From Candidatus Alistipes stercoravium (GTDB lineage: Bacteria > Bacteroidota > Bacteroidia > Bacteroidales > Rikenellaceae): 41,692 bases of DNA. Below the pieces are notes generated by a model. That model saw only the letters and a list, made by a program, of their open reading frames with translations, was not told where the DNA came from and did not search any database. The translations under genes and the position numbers were made by a program. Shown piece by piece: positions 7,551 to 15,681 of the stretch; the first letter of the stretch is position 1, and the number at the start of each line of letters is the position of its first letter. The stretch is from assembly GCA_019119615.1 (NCBI GenBank), contig DWWQ01000017.1:1-41692 (forward strand), read 5' to 3'.

Positions 7551-8024
7551 ATGGCAGTAATGAAAAAGAAGGGCAACAAAGAATTGCCCGGCATCTCGAC
7601 CGCATCGCTTCCTGACGTGATCTTCATGATCCTCTTCTTCTTTATGGTATCGACGACCATGCGCGATCAGGAACTGCTGGTTCGCTACCGTCTCCCCGAG
7701 GCGACCGAAGTGCAGAAGCTCGAGAAGAAATCGCTCGTCAGCTACATCCACATCGGTCCCCCGACGCTGGCCATGCAGGCCCAGTTCGGTACGGCTCCGC
7801 GTATCCAGCTCAACGACTCCTACAAATCCACCCGGGACATCCTGGACTTCATCGCCGCAGAGCGCGACAAACTCAACGAAGCCGACCGCGCGTTGATGAC
7901 CGTCTGCCTCAAGGCCGACCAGTACACCAAGATGGGTATCGTTACCGACGTCAAGCAGGAGCTGCGCCGGGCCAATGCCCTGAAGATCTCCTACGCGGCT
8001 TCCAAGTCGCTGGGTTATCGATAG
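7551..8024 (+). CDS. exbD: ExbD/TolR-family protein (second copy)
   Basis: The protein has 157 residues and is shorter than the copy before it. The start MAVMKKKGNKELPG is basic, followed by ASLPDVIFMILFFFMVSTTM, a single transmembrane helix with the conserved Asp (LPDVIF). A periplasmic domain with LIVIxVxxD-like strands follows. Paired ExbD proteins after one ExbB are common in Bacteroidota and may form a heteromeric channel plug. It is the last gene before a strong terminator. Confidence 0.88.
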   Translation: MAVMKKKGNKELPGISTASLPDVIFMILFFFMVSTTMRDQELLVRYRLPEATEVQKLEKKSLVSYIHIGPPTLAMQAQFGTAPRIQLNDSYKSTRDILDFIAAERDKLNEADRALMTVCLKADQYTKMGIVTDVKQELRRANALKISYAASKSLGYR

Positions 8025-8048
8025 ACCGAGTAGATTCCTTACGAAAAA

Positions 8049-8080
8049 CGGACCGACCTCTGCGTCGGCCCGTTTTTTTT
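8049..8080 (+). terminator. intrinsic terminator of the exb operon
   Basis: CGGACCGAC (8049-8057) pairs with GTCGGCCCG (8064-8072) with one mismatch, followed by eight T. Confidence 0.85.
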
Positions 8081-8137
8081 GTGCGTATTCCCGCGCGCAG
8101 GGACGGAGCGACCCTGCTGTCCGCAGGACCCGCCGGA

Positions 8138-8737
8138 TCAGAAGGGGAGTTCGAGCTGGTCGATCTCGTGGTTGAAGGTCAGCCGGTGGTAGGGCGTCAG
8201 ACCGTAGCGGCGGATGGCCAGACGGTGTTCGCGCGTCGGGTAGCCCTTGTTCGAAGCCCAGCCGTACTGCGGGAACTCCCCGGCCAGCCGCTCCATATAG
8301 GCGTCGCGGTAGGTCTTGGCGAGCACCGAAGCCGCAGCGATATCGGCATACTTGCCGTCGCCCCTGACAATGCAGCGATAGGGGATTTCGAGCCGCGTGT
8401 GGAAGCGGTTGCCGTCGATGGCCAGGAACCCCGGCTGCGGATCGAGGCGCGCTACGGCCAGCGACATCCCCTCGAAGGAGGCATTCAGGATGTTGATCTC
8501 GTCGATGCGCGCCGCCGACACCGCCTCCACGGCCCACGCCACGGCCTCCCGCTCGATCAACACGCGCAACAGCTCGCGATTGCGCGCACTCATCTGCTTC
8601 GAGTCGTTGAGCCGCGGATCATGGAAGTCCGGCGGCAGAATCACCGCCGCCGCAAAGACCGGGCCGGCCAGGCATCCCCGCCCCGCCTCGTCGCATCCCG
8701 CCTCAAGCAGGTCGTACTGAAACTGATTTTCCAACAT
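8138..8737 (-). CDS. rnhB: ribonuclease HII
   Basis: The protein has 199 residues from ATG 8737. RNase HII removes RNA primers and ribonucleotides misincorporated into DNA. The catalytic motif CDEAGRGCLAGPV is at residues 15-27, and further family blocks are NDSKQMSARNRE, AIDGNRF, RGDGKYADIAAASVLAKTYRD and NKGYPTREH. An upstream TTG at 8746 would add three residues, but a TAnnTTTG promoter box covers that area, so ATG 8737 is the better start and the mRNA would be nearly leaderless. It converges on the exb operon. Confidence 0.93.
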   Translation of the reverse strand: MLENQFQYDLLEAGCDEAGRGCLAGPVFAAAVILPPDFHDPRLNDSKQMSARNRELLRVLIEREAVAWAVEAVSAARIDEINILNASFEGMSLAVARLDPQPGFLAIDGNRFHTRLEIPYRCIVRGDGKYADIAAASVLAKTYRDAYMERLAGEFPQYGWASNKGYPTREHRLAIRRYGLTPYHRLTFNHEIDQLELPF

Positions 8738-8743
8738 ATTTTG

Positions 8744-8751
8744 CAAAAATA
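8744..8751 (-). promoter_or_regulatory. -7 box for rnhB
   Basis: The minus strand reads TATTTTTG, matching TAnnTTTG, six bases before the rnhB ATG. No good -33 TTTG is seen. Confidence 0.4.
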
Positions 8752-8773
8752 GTATATATTCGTCATTTTTGAC

Positions 8774-8781
8774 TACATTTG
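8774..8781 (+). promoter_or_regulatory. -7 box for the membrane protein gene
   Basis: TACATTTG matches TAnnTTTG and lies 18 bases before ATG 8800, divergent from the rnhB box. The open frame could begin at TTG 8779, but that codon is inside this box, which supports ATG 8800. Confidence 0.45.
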
Positions 8782-8799
8782 CCGCGATACCTGTTCCCT

Positions 8800-9825
8800 A
8801 TGAGATTCGACATAGCCCGACAGCCGTTCGTCCCGGCCTTTCTGACCCTCCTCGCGATCACCCTCCTCGCGATGTGGGGCCTCGAGGCGCCTGTCGCAGC
8901 CGGAACGGCCGCTGCGGCCGCTTCCGCCGCCCCGAATCCCGGAACGGAACTCCCCGGACTCGCCATCGACATGCCGCAAAACCTCCTGCTGCAGTTCCAG
9001 CTGGCCCACCCCCTCTGGGCAAAATGGATCGGCGGCCTGATGCTGCTGCTCGGCGGCCTGAATCTCGGCAGACTCGCCGTAAGCACCAACCTCTACGGCG
9101 TCAGCAGCTGCCTGGCCATCCCGCTCTACGGAATCCTGCTCTGCATCACGGGTTTTGGCCCCGAATTCCTCACCGCCCTGACGGAAGCGCTCCTGCTGGC
9201 CCTCACCATCAAGAACTACAGCCGCTCGTTCGGAAACGGATACCGTTTCGACGCCCTCTTCCGGGCTTCGCTCTACCTGGGCCTGCTCGTCCTGCTGCGC
9301 CCCGCCCTGCTGCCGCTCGTCCTGCTGCTCCCCACGGCCGTGTGGATCTTCCGGCGCACGCTGCGTGAAGCCACCGCAGCCTGTGCGGGCCTGCTCCTGC
9401 CTCTTGCCGCCTGGTGCTATGTGAACTGGGGGGCCGGCGGCACCCTCTCCGCTCCGCTGCTCCACATCGGCACGGACTTCGCCTCAGGGACCCCGCTCAC
9501 GCTCTTCCTCCGCACACCGCTGTACGAACTCATCCCCGCCGGCTGCATGCTGCTGTTCGGACTCTTTTCGGCACTCCATGTGCTGTCGGAATTCTACACG
9601 ACAGGCATGAAGCCCCGTTTCATTTTCATTTTCAACATGACCGCACTGCTGCTGACCACGCTGCTCCTCGGAGGCCCCGACGCCGCCCGAAACGACGCCT
9701 GCCTGATCGCAGTACCTGCATCCCTGCTTATTCCCTTTTCATTCGTCCGAATCAACCGTGCCATCGTCTGGCCGCTCTACCTCCTTCTCGCCGCTTCCGC
9801 GGTAATTTCATCCATATTACAATAA
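8800..9825 (+). CDS. polytopic membrane protein, possibly DUF6427-like
   Basis: The protein has 341 residues from ATG 8800 and about eight to ten hydrophobic segments, including FLTLLAITLLAMWGL near the start, WIGGLMLLLGGLNLGRLAV, LYGILLCITGF, ASLYLGLLVLLRPALLPLVLLL, MLLFGLFSALHVL, FIFNMTALLLTTLLLGG and the C-terminal LYLLLAASAVISSIL. It resembles the Bacteroidota membrane proteins annotated DUF6427, but I hold that name loosely. No catalytic motif is evident. It stands alone between rnhB and the AraC-type gene. Confidence 0.65.
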   Translation: MRFDIARQPFVPAFLTLLAITLLAMWGLEAPVAAGTAAAAASAAPNPGTELPGLAIDMPQNLLLQFQLAHPLWAKWIGGLMLLLGGLNLGRLAVSTNLYGVSSCLAIPLYGILLCITGFGPEFLTALTEALLLALTIKNYSRSFGNGYRFDALFRASLYLGLLVLLRPALLPLVLLLPTAVWIFRRTLREATAACAGLLLPLAAWCYVNWGAGGTLSAPLLHIGTDFASGTPLTLFLRTPLYELIPAGCMLLFGLFSALHVLSEFYTTGMKPRFIFIFNMTALLLTTLLLGGPDAARNDACLIAVPASLLIPFSFVRINRAIVWPLYLLLAASAVISSILQ

Positions 9826-9918
9826 TCTATTTAGACTACAAAGTACATTAATTGGGTTTATTTTACCACAAAAGCCTTTTTATTGTATTTTTAATAGTAG
9901 TATAAAAAGTTTTAATTG

Positions 9919-9926
9919 TATATTTG
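9919..9926 (+). promoter_or_regulatory. -7 box for the AraC-type regulator
   Basis: TATATTTG is an exact TAnnTTTG match in an AT-rich stretch 55 bases before ATG 9982. The -33 element is weak. Confidence 0.45.
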
Positions 9927-9981
9927 AAGTTGAACAGGGTAACGCAACGCTTTGTTCGGAAAAACTTTAAACACAATTAAC

Positions 9982-10929
9982 ATGAAGAATTCAACCATCC
10001 GGTCGGCTCAACAGCCGATGATCGTGAAGTACCAGGAGTCGCTTCACAACGGAATCCAGTCGCTCGTCCTGTCGCGCTACGCGATCGGATACATCCTCCG
10101 CGGCACGAAGTACATCTACGACGGCGACAAGCGTCAGACGCTTTCCCGCGGCGAGGTCTTCTACCTGGGCATCGGGCATCACTACATCGAAAACATCCCC
10201 GACGGAGGGCTCCCCTATGAGGAGGTGCTCTTTTACTACACCTCCGACGACCTGCAGCGGATCCTCATGCACCTGAACATCACCTACGGACTGAACATTT
10301 CGAACGAACATTCGTGCGAAAACTGCCGCAACCGCCCGCACGTCGCCATGCCCGCATGGAACGCCCTGCGCAACTTTTTCATCAACACCAACGGATACCT
10401 GCGCGACGAGGAGGGCGTCCCCGACGAAACCGGCGAGAGCATCAAGATGACCGAACTGATCTACCTGATCGCCTCGCACGAGGACTGCTGCATCAAGAGC
10501 CGCCTGTTGAGCAATATCGACACCGCCCGCAAGGGGTTCGAGCAAACCGTCTACGACCACATCTTCAAGGATGTCTCGATCGAGGAGCTCGCACGCCTGA
10601 CGAACCGATCGCTCACCTCGTTCAAGAAGGAGTTCCGCCGCCACTTCCAGATGCCGCCCCACAAGTGGTTCATCCGCCAGCGCCTGATGCATTCGCGCCT
10701 GCTGCTGATCTCGACCTCGAAGTCGATCTCCGAAATCGGCAACGAATGCACCTTCCCCAACACGTCGCACTTCATCAAACTCTTCAAAAAGGAGTACCAG
10801 ATGACCCCTGCCACCTACCGCCACCGCCATCTTGCGGGCAACGGCGACCCGGAGCAGGCGGCTCCGGAGATGAAGGAGGCCGCCGGCGAAAAGGCCCGGG
10901 AACAGCAGCCCGCGGAGGCCGGACGTTAA
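9982..10929 (+). CDS. AraC-family transcriptional regulator
   Basis: The protein has 315 residues from ATG 9982; a TTG 30 bases upstream is possible but less likely. The N-terminal half is cupin-like (GYILRGTKYIYDGDKR, LSRGEVFYLGIGHHYIEN) and would sense a ligand. The C-terminal DNA-binding domain lies at about 205-285 with two helix-turn-helix units: SIEELARLTNRSLTSFKKEFRRHF and SISEIGNECTFPNTSHFIKLFKKEY, followed by MTPATYR. A cysteine group (HSCENCRNR) sits in the linker. The tail after residue 285 is low-complexity A/E/G. No adjacent operon indicates its target. Confidence 0.88.
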   Translation: MKNSTIRSAQQPMIVKYQESLHNGIQSLVLSRYAIGYILRGTKYIYDGDKRQTLSRGEVFYLGIGHHYIENIPDGGLPYEEVLFYYTSDDLQRILMHLNITYGLNISNEHSCENCRNRPHVAMPAWNALRNFFINTNGYLRDEEGVPDETGESIKMTELIYLIASHEDCCIKSRLLSNIDTARKGFEQTVYDHIFKDVSIEELARLTNRSLTSFKKEFRRHFQMPPHKWFIRQRLMHSRLLLISTSKSISEIGNECTFPNTSHFIKLFKKEYQMTPATYRHRHLAGNGDPEQAAPEMKEAAGEKAREQQPAEAGR

Positions 10930-11020
10930 TGAAAATCTTATAAATTTTCCGTTTTTTAAATTTTTTAATTGCGATTTATACAGAAAGTGCCTGCTTTTCG
11001 TGAGAAATCATGTCGGAAAA

Positions 11021-11052
11021 TTTGTTTTTTACTAAAATTCGAACTACTTTTG
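11021..11052 (+). promoter_or_regulatory. consensus promoter of the candidate small RNA
   Basis: TTTG (11021-11024), 20 bases, TACTTTTG (11045-11052): an exact match to the Bacteroidota consensus, although no gene of normal size follows before a terminator. Confidence 0.75.
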
Positions 11053-11057
11053 TTCTA

Positions 11058-11143
11058 TCGAATGTGGGATTCCCCACTCTCATTGACCTAACTAACCTAA
11101 CCAGAGAGACCCTTTGCCGCCCGGCAGGGGTCTCTTCTTTTTT
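11058..11143 (+). ncRNA. candidate small RNA of about 86 nt
   Basis: A consensus promoter is followed within 90 bases by a strong intrinsic terminator, leaving a short transcript. Near its 5' end GTGGG-ATTC-CCCAC forms a small hairpin (11064-11077), then a single-stranded stretch with CTAACTAACCTAACC, then the terminator stem. A nine-codon open frame (MWDSPLSLT) begins at ATG 11062, almost at the predicted start point, so a leader peptide is an alternative. It lies about 300 bases ahead of lipA, which has its own -7 box. I know no RNA family for it. Confidence 0.55.
11105..11143 (+). terminator. intrinsic terminator of the small RNA
   Basis: AGAGACCC (11105-11112) pairs with GGGTCTCT (11128-11135), followed by TCTTTTTT. 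Confidence 0.85.
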
Positions 11144-11144
11144 G

Positions 11145-11416
11145 TTTCGGGGTTGGGAGGAGGGGGGGGGCAGCGGAGGTTGCCGGCCGGGAGGTACGGA
11201 CGGGGTTGCCGGCAGCGGCTTTCGGGAAGCGGTAACGGAAAAGACGGGGCAGGGGCCGAAGCAGGAGCCGTATCTTCGGCCGGCCGAAAAGGAACCGGCG
11301 AAGAGAGTCCCGTTTCCGGAAGCGGCGGGGTGCATGAAAGGCCGGATATGGAGGCATTCCGCGCGGGCTTCAAAAGAAAAAGAGCGATTCCACTCGGAAA
11401 ATCCGATATTTTTTTC
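11145..11416. other. G-rich low-complexity stretch without a gene
   Basis: This stretch is dominated by GGGG, GCCGG, GGAAG and GGCAGCGG-like words, including a run of eight or more G near 11161. No reading frame has a recognisable protein. It resembles the degenerate repeats at 19445-19550 and the repeat-coded segments in tatD and lipB. Confidence 0.5.
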
Positions 11417-11424
11417 TATTTTTG
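11417..11424 (+). promoter_or_regulatory. -7 box for lipA-lipB-recJ
   Basis: TATTTTTG matches TAnnTTTG and lies 27 bases before the lipA ATG. No clear -33 TTTG is visible. Confidence 0.5.
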
Positions 11425-11451
11425 CATCAATTGGGAAAATAATGAACTTAA

Positions 11452-12357
11452 ATGCCGAAGTTGCATGACAAGGCAGATGTACTGAAAAAACCCGGATGGC
11501 TGAAGATCCGGCTTCACCGAACTCCCGAATGGGCGGAAGTACGGCACATCGTCGAAACGCACAAATTGCACACGATTTGCAGCAGCGGAATGTGTCCCAA
11601 CCAGTCGGAATGCTGGAGCCGACGCACCGCAACCTTCATGATTCTGGGCGACATCTGCACCCGGGGCTGCCGCTTTTGCGCCACCCGCACGGGGCATCCG
11701 CTGGAACCCGACGCCGGGGAACCCGAAAGGGTCGCCCAAAGCGTCGCGCTCATGCAGCTGAGGTATGTCGTCGTAACCTCCGTTACGCGCGATGACCTTC
11801 CGGACGGCGGCGCCCGCCACTGGGCCGCAACCGTCGAGGCCATCCGCTCGAAGAATCCCGACGCCGTAATTGAGCTCCTTATTCCCGATTTCGACGCCCG
11901 TGGCGAACTCCTCGACACGGTCCTCGCGTCGAAGCCCGACATCGTCGGACACAACATCGAAACCGTCGAGCGACTGACTCCCCTCGTACGCTCCAGGGCG
12001 CGCTACCGCACCAGTCTGGAGACCCTGCGCCTGCTTGCGGAAAAGGGCGCCGTAACGAAGAGCGGGCTGATGCTCGGGCTCGGCGAAAGCGATGATGAGG
12101 TTTTGCAGACGCTGCACGACCTGCGCGACGCAGGCGTGCGCATTGTAACTCTCGGACAGTACCTTCGGCCTACTCTGGAGCACTACCCCGTTGCGGCGTA
12201 CATCACTCCCGAAAAATTCGAATGGTACCGACTCCGGGCGCTGGAGATGGGTTTCAGCTATTGTGCGAGTGCACCCCTCGTGCGCTCCTCCTACATGGCG
12301 GAAGAGGCCCTGCGCAGCGTCAGGAGCACCGCTCCGGAAAATGCCGGCAGCCGATGA
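11452..12357 (+). CDS. lipA: lipoyl synthase
   Basis: The protein has 301 residues. LipA inserts two sulfur atoms into protein-bound octanoate using radical SAM chemistry, completing lipoyl cofactors of 2-oxoacid dehydrogenases and the glycine cleavage system. The auxiliary cluster motif is C43-x4-C48-x5-C54 (CSSGMCPNQSEC) and the radical SAM motif is C69-x3-C73-x2-C76 (CTRGCRFC). The C-terminal RSSY that caps the auxiliary cluster is present. The TGA overlaps the ATG of lipB, so the two pathway steps are coupled. Confidence 0.96.
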   Translation: MPKLHDKADVLKKPGWLKIRLHRTPEWAEVRHIVETHKLHTICSSGMCPNQSECWSRRTATFMILGDICTRGCRFCATRTGHPLEPDAGEPERVAQSVALMQLRYVVVTSVTRDDLPDGGARHWAATVEAIRSKNPDAVIELLIPDFDARGELLDTVLASKPDIVGHNIETVERLTPLVRSRARYRTSLETLRLLAEKGAVTKSGLMLGLGESDDEVLQTLHDLRDAGVRIVTLGQYLRPTLEHYPVAAYITPEKFEWYRLRALEMGFSYCASAPLVRSSYMAEEALRSVRSTAPENAGSR

Positions 12358-13151
12358 AGGCGCTCGTCCGCGACCTCGGACTCATGGAGTACGGGGATTG
12401 CTGGGCGTTGCAACAACGCCTCTTCGACCAGCTCCTGGCCCGCAAAAGAGGGGCCGGGGCCGAGAAAGAGGCCGGGGCTGTTACAAGGGCAGCCGAAACT
12501 GAAAAGGCGGCCGGAGCCGCAGATACGGCAGAGGCTGCGACACGGCTCTCCGCGATGGATCCGCTGCCCGAAGCGGGCGTGATTCTCACGGTCGAGCATC
12601 CGCCGGTCTACACGCTCGGAAAGAGCGGGCATGCCGAAAACCTGCTCATCCCCCGGGCGGCGCTCGAAGCCCTCGGGGCTCGGTTCTTTCACATCGACCG
12701 CGGCGGGGACATCACCTTCCACGGTCCCGGACAACTGGTCTGCTATCCGATTCTCGACCTCGAAAGGCTCGGCATCGGATTGCGGGACTACATCGACGCC
12801 CTCGAGGAGGCGGTCATCCGCACCGTCGGTCGCTACGGCATCGAGGCCGGGCGCATAGCCGGAGCCTCGGGCGTATGGCTCGGCGAGGGCATCACGCCCC
12901 GCGGCACGGGGCGGCAGCGCAAGATCTGCGCAATAGGCGTGCGATCTTCGCGTTATGTTACCATGCACGGACTGGCGCTCAACGTCTCGACGGACCTCGA
13001 CTGGTTCTCGCGCATCAACCCCTGCGGCTTTACCGACCGCGGCGTCGCGTCGATCGTGCGGGAATGCGGCCGCAGCGTCCCGATGGATAAAGTCAAAGCG
13101 CTGCTGGTGAACTTTTTAAGTGAGATATTAAATGTTGAAATATATAAATAA
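12354..13151 (+). CDS. lipB: octanoyl transferase with an Ala/Glu-rich insert
   Basis: The protein has 265 residues. LipB transfers octanoyl from acyl carrier protein to apo-lipoyl domains, the step before LipA. Family blocks include EHPPVYTLGKSG (81-92), RGGDITFHGPGQLVCYP (116-132), the catalytic lysine in RKICAIG (K190) and the catalytic cysteine in INPCGF (C224). Residues 32-65 are an A/G/E/K-rich segment not found in ordinary LipB, between the first helix (CWALQQRLFDQLLARK) and the first core strand. It probably forms a disordered loop. The start overlaps the lipA stop by four bases; recJ follows 8 bases later. Confidence 0.94.
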   Translation: MKALVRDLGLMEYGDCWALQQRLFDQLLARKRGAGAEKEAGAVTRAAETEKAAGAADTAEAATRLSAMDPLPEAGVILTVEHPPVYTLGKSGHAENLLIPRAALEALGARFFHIDRGGDITFHGPGQLVCYPILDLERLGIGLRDYIDALEEAVIRTVGRYGIEAGRIAGASGVWLGEGITPRGTGRQRKICAIGVRSSRYVTMHGLALNVSTDLDWFSRINPCGFTDRGVASIVRECGRSVPMDKVKALLVNFLSEILNVEIYK

Positions 13152-13159
13152 CAATTCGT

Positions 13160-14926
13160 ATGCCTACAGAAAAACGCTGGGTAGTCAAGCCGCAAGGCGA
13201 CCCCGCGACGGTAGCTATGCTCGCTGCCGCGCTGCGGATCTCGCCGGTGCTGGCCAACCTACTCGTACAGAGAGGCATAGACACGGTAGAAAAGGCGGAG
13301 AAATTCTTTAAACCCGACCTCGCGGACCTCCACGATCCCTTCCTGATGAAGGATATGGACAAGGCGGTCGAACGGGTCGAACGCGCCGTACGCGACGGAG
13401 AGAAGATCATGATCTACGGCGACTACGACGTCGATGGCTGCACGGCCGTCGCGCTGGTTTACAAGTTCCTGCGCCAGATCGGGCATAAAAACCTGACCTT
13501 CTACATCCCCGACCGCTATACCGAAGGCTACGGCATCTCGGTCAAGGGTATCGACCTCGCCGCCCGCAAGGGCGTGGGGCTCATCATCGCCCTCGACTGC
13601 GGTATCAAGGCCACGGAAAAGGTTGTCTATGCGAAGACCAAAGGCGTGGATTTCATCATCTGCGACCATCACCTCCCGGCCGAGGAGATTCCTCAGGCCG
13701 TAGCCGTCCTGGACCCCAAGCGGGTCGATTGCTCCTACCCGTTCGACGAACTGTCGGGCTGCGGCGTGGGATTCAAGCTCGTGCAGGCCTATGCCCAGCG
13801 CAACGGAATCCCCTTCGAACAGATCCTCCCGCTGCTCGACCTGCTCGTCGTCTCGATCGCCTCGGACATCGTGCCCCTGGTGGGCGAGAACCGCATCCTG
13901 GCCTACTTCGGCCTCAAGAACCTCAACCGCGAACCCTCGAAGGGACTGCTGTCGATCATCAAGATCTGCGGCCTGGACAAGCACAACATCACCATCGACG
14001 ACATCGTCTTCAAGATCGGCCCGCGCATCAACGCCGCCGGCCGCATGCGCATGGACGAACACGACGAAAACGCCTCGCCCTCGGGCGGGCATGCCGCCGT
14101 GGAGCTGCTCATCGAGGGTAACGAGAGCGTCGCCGCCGAATTCGGCAACGTCATCGACTCCTACAACCAGGACCGCAAGTCGATCGACCGCCACGTTACG
14201 CAGGAGGCCCACGACTACATCGAGCAGAACCCCGCGATGAAGCAGCTCAAGAGCACGGTGATCTACAACCCGCGCTGGATGAAGGGCATCGTGGGCATCG
14301 TCGCCTCGCGCCTGATCGAGACCTACTACCGCCCGACGGTCGTGCTGACGATGAGCAACGGATTCGTTACCGGCTCGGCGCGCTCCGTTCCGGGCTTCGA
14401 CCTCTACCAGGCCGTGGAATCCTGCTCCGACCTGCTCGAAAACTTCGGCGGACACATGTACGCCGCGGGCCTGACGATGCGCCCCGAGCATGTCGAGGAG
14501 TTCACGCGCCGCTTCAACGCCTACGTCGAGGAGAACATCGACCCGCAGATGCTCATGCCGCAGGTCGATATCGACAGCGAGCTGCTCTTCTCGGACATCA
14601 CGCCGGCCTTCCGCCGCGACCTGAACCGTTTCCAGCCCTTCGGGCCCGGGAACGTCTCGCCCGTCTTCGTAACCTACGGCGTCAGCAACCACGGCGACGC
14701 GAAGCTCGTGGGCGTGGAGCACGAACACCTGCGCATGGACCTCATCCAGCGGCAGAAGCCCAACACGCGCCTGCAGGCCATCGCCTTCCAGCAGCCCACC
14801 CACTTCGAGTGGGTGCGTTCGGGCCGGCCGATCGACGTCTGCTACCAGATCGTCGAGAACCACTACCGCGGTACGGTAACCACGCAGCTGCGCATCAAGG
14901 ACATCAAGCCGGTCGTCAATCGCTGA
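13160..14926 (+). CDS. recJ: single-stranded-DNA exonuclease RecJ
   Basis: The protein has 588 residues. RecJ degrades single-stranded DNA 5' to 3' in recombination and mismatch repair. DHH-family metal motifs are visible: DYDVDG (88-93), ALDCG (D146), CDHH (168-171) and GPRINAAGRM, then the DHHA1 motif GGHMYAAGL and the C-terminal OB-fold segment (FGPGNVSPVF and following). Length is normal. It begins 8 bases after lipB and is probably transcribed with lipA-lipB. Confidence 0.95.
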   Translation: MPTEKRWVVKPQGDPATVAMLAAALRISPVLANLLVQRGIDTVEKAEKFFKPDLADLHDPFLMKDMDKAVERVERAVRDGEKIMIYGDYDVDGCTAVALVYKFLRQIGHKNLTFYIPDRYTEGYGISVKGIDLAARKGVGLIIALDCGIKATEKVVYAKTKGVDFIICDHHLPAEEIPQAVAVLDPKRVDCSYPFDELSGCGVGFKLVQAYAQRNGIPFEQILPLLDLLVVSIASDIVPLVGENRILAYFGLKNLNREPSKGLLSIIKICGLDKHNITIDDIVFKIGPRINAAGRMRMDEHDENASPSGGHAAVELLIEGNESVAAEFGNVIDSYNQDRKSIDRHVTQEAHDYIEQNPAMKQLKSTVIYNPRWMKGIVGIVASRLIETYYRPTVVLTMSNGFVTGSARSVPGFDLYQAVESCSDLLENFGGHMYAAGLTMRPEHVEEFTRRFNAYVEENIDPQMLMPQVDIDSELLFSDITPAFRRDLNRFQPFGPGNVSPVFVTYGVSNHGDAKLVGVEHEHLRMDLIQRQKPNTRLQAIAFQQPTHFEWVRSGRPIDVCYQIVENHYRGTVTTQLRIKDIKPVVNR

Positions 14927-14950
14927 ACGGCGCGCCGCACGGCATGAAAA

Positions 14951-14980
14951 ACGGGCGTCCCGAAGTTTCGGGACGCCCGT
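14951..14980. terminator. bidirectional hairpin between recJ and the nitroreductase
   Basis: A 14-bp inverted repeat (ACGGGCGTCCCGAA / TTCGGGACGCCCGT) lies between two converging genes. The T run is better on the minus strand (five T) than on the plus strand. Confidence 0.7.
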
Positions 14981-15078
14981 TTCGTTGCGGGAAGAGGCGG
15001 GGCACAATTACGAAACGGCTCCGCAAACGCAACCCTCCGGGGACCTTTCGGCCGAATCTTCGGGTCGCGGCGCACAGC

Positions 15079-15606
15079 CTACATGCGGATGATGCGGGCC
15101 TCGTCGTCGGCCGGAGGCAGCGGCGCAGGCCGGAAGTCCGAATAGCCGAAGGCGATGACGCACAGCGGCTCGCACCCCTCGGGTATCGGCAGGAACGTGC
15201 GCAGGTAGTCGGCGGCCTGCTCGCCGTCGGGCTCCTCTTTGCGGCGCGGGCGTCCCTCGACATGCACCCAGCACGAGGCCAGCCCCTCGTCCACGCAGGC
15301 CAGCTGCAGCACCGTGGCCGAGATGGCGGCGTTCACCTTCCACAGGTCGCTCGCCGCCGTGTCGCCCAGCACGACGATCGCACGCGGCGCACCCGTCAGA
15401 AAGCCCGAGCCGTAGTCGCGCATCGCGGCCATGCGGGCCACCGTCGCGGGGTCTTCGACGACCAAAAGGCGCGTCGAACGCGAATTGCGCGACGAAGGCG
15501 CCGTGAGGGTCTCGCGGAGCAAACGCTCCACCACTTCGCGGGGCACGTCCCGCTCCGAATATTTGCGCACGCTGCGGCGCCCGGCCAACAAATCCTTGAA
15601 TTCCAT
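15079..15606 (-). CDS. nitroreductase-family FMN protein
   Basis: The protein has 175 residues from ATG 15606; a TTG 33 bases upstream is adjacent to a promoter box and unlikely. Nitroreductases use FMN and NAD(P)H to reduce nitro compounds, quinones or flavins. The FMN phosphate-binding pattern RRSVRKYSERDVP is at residues 8-20 (GRRSVRKYS), APSSRNSR follows at about 35-42, and the C-terminal IPEGCEPLCVIAFGY block is characteristic. The physiological substrate is not evident. The gene is divergent from the HAD hydrolase gene with 75 bases between their starts. Confidence 0.88.
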   Translation of the reverse strand: MEFKDLLAGRRSVRKYSERDVPREVVERLLRETLTAPSSRNSRSTRLLVVEDPATVARMAAMRDYGSGFLTGAPRAIVVLGDTAASDLWKVNAAISATVLQLACVDEGLASCWVHVEGRPRRKEEPDGEQAADYLRTFLPIPEGCEPLCVIAFGYSDFRPAPLPPADDEARIIRM

Positions 15607-15632
15607 AACGTATCGGTTTTTTGAAATCTCTT

Positions 15633-15664
15633 TTTGCAAAAATAGCGAAAAATGGATATATTTG
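15633..15664 (+). promoter_or_regulatory. consensus promoter of the HAD hydrolase gene
   Basis: TTTG (15633-15636), 20 bases, TATATTTG (15657-15664), an exact consensus match. It overlaps the first possible ATG (15652), which therefore cannot be the main start. Confidence 0.7.
15637..15644 (-). promoter_or_regulatory. -7 box for the nitroreductase gene
   Basis: The minus strand reads TATTTTTG, about 30 bases before ATG 15606. It overlaps the spacer of the divergent HAD promoter, so the two may compete for polymerase. Confidence 0.45.
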
Positions 15665-15681
15665 GAATTTCAACGAAAAAG

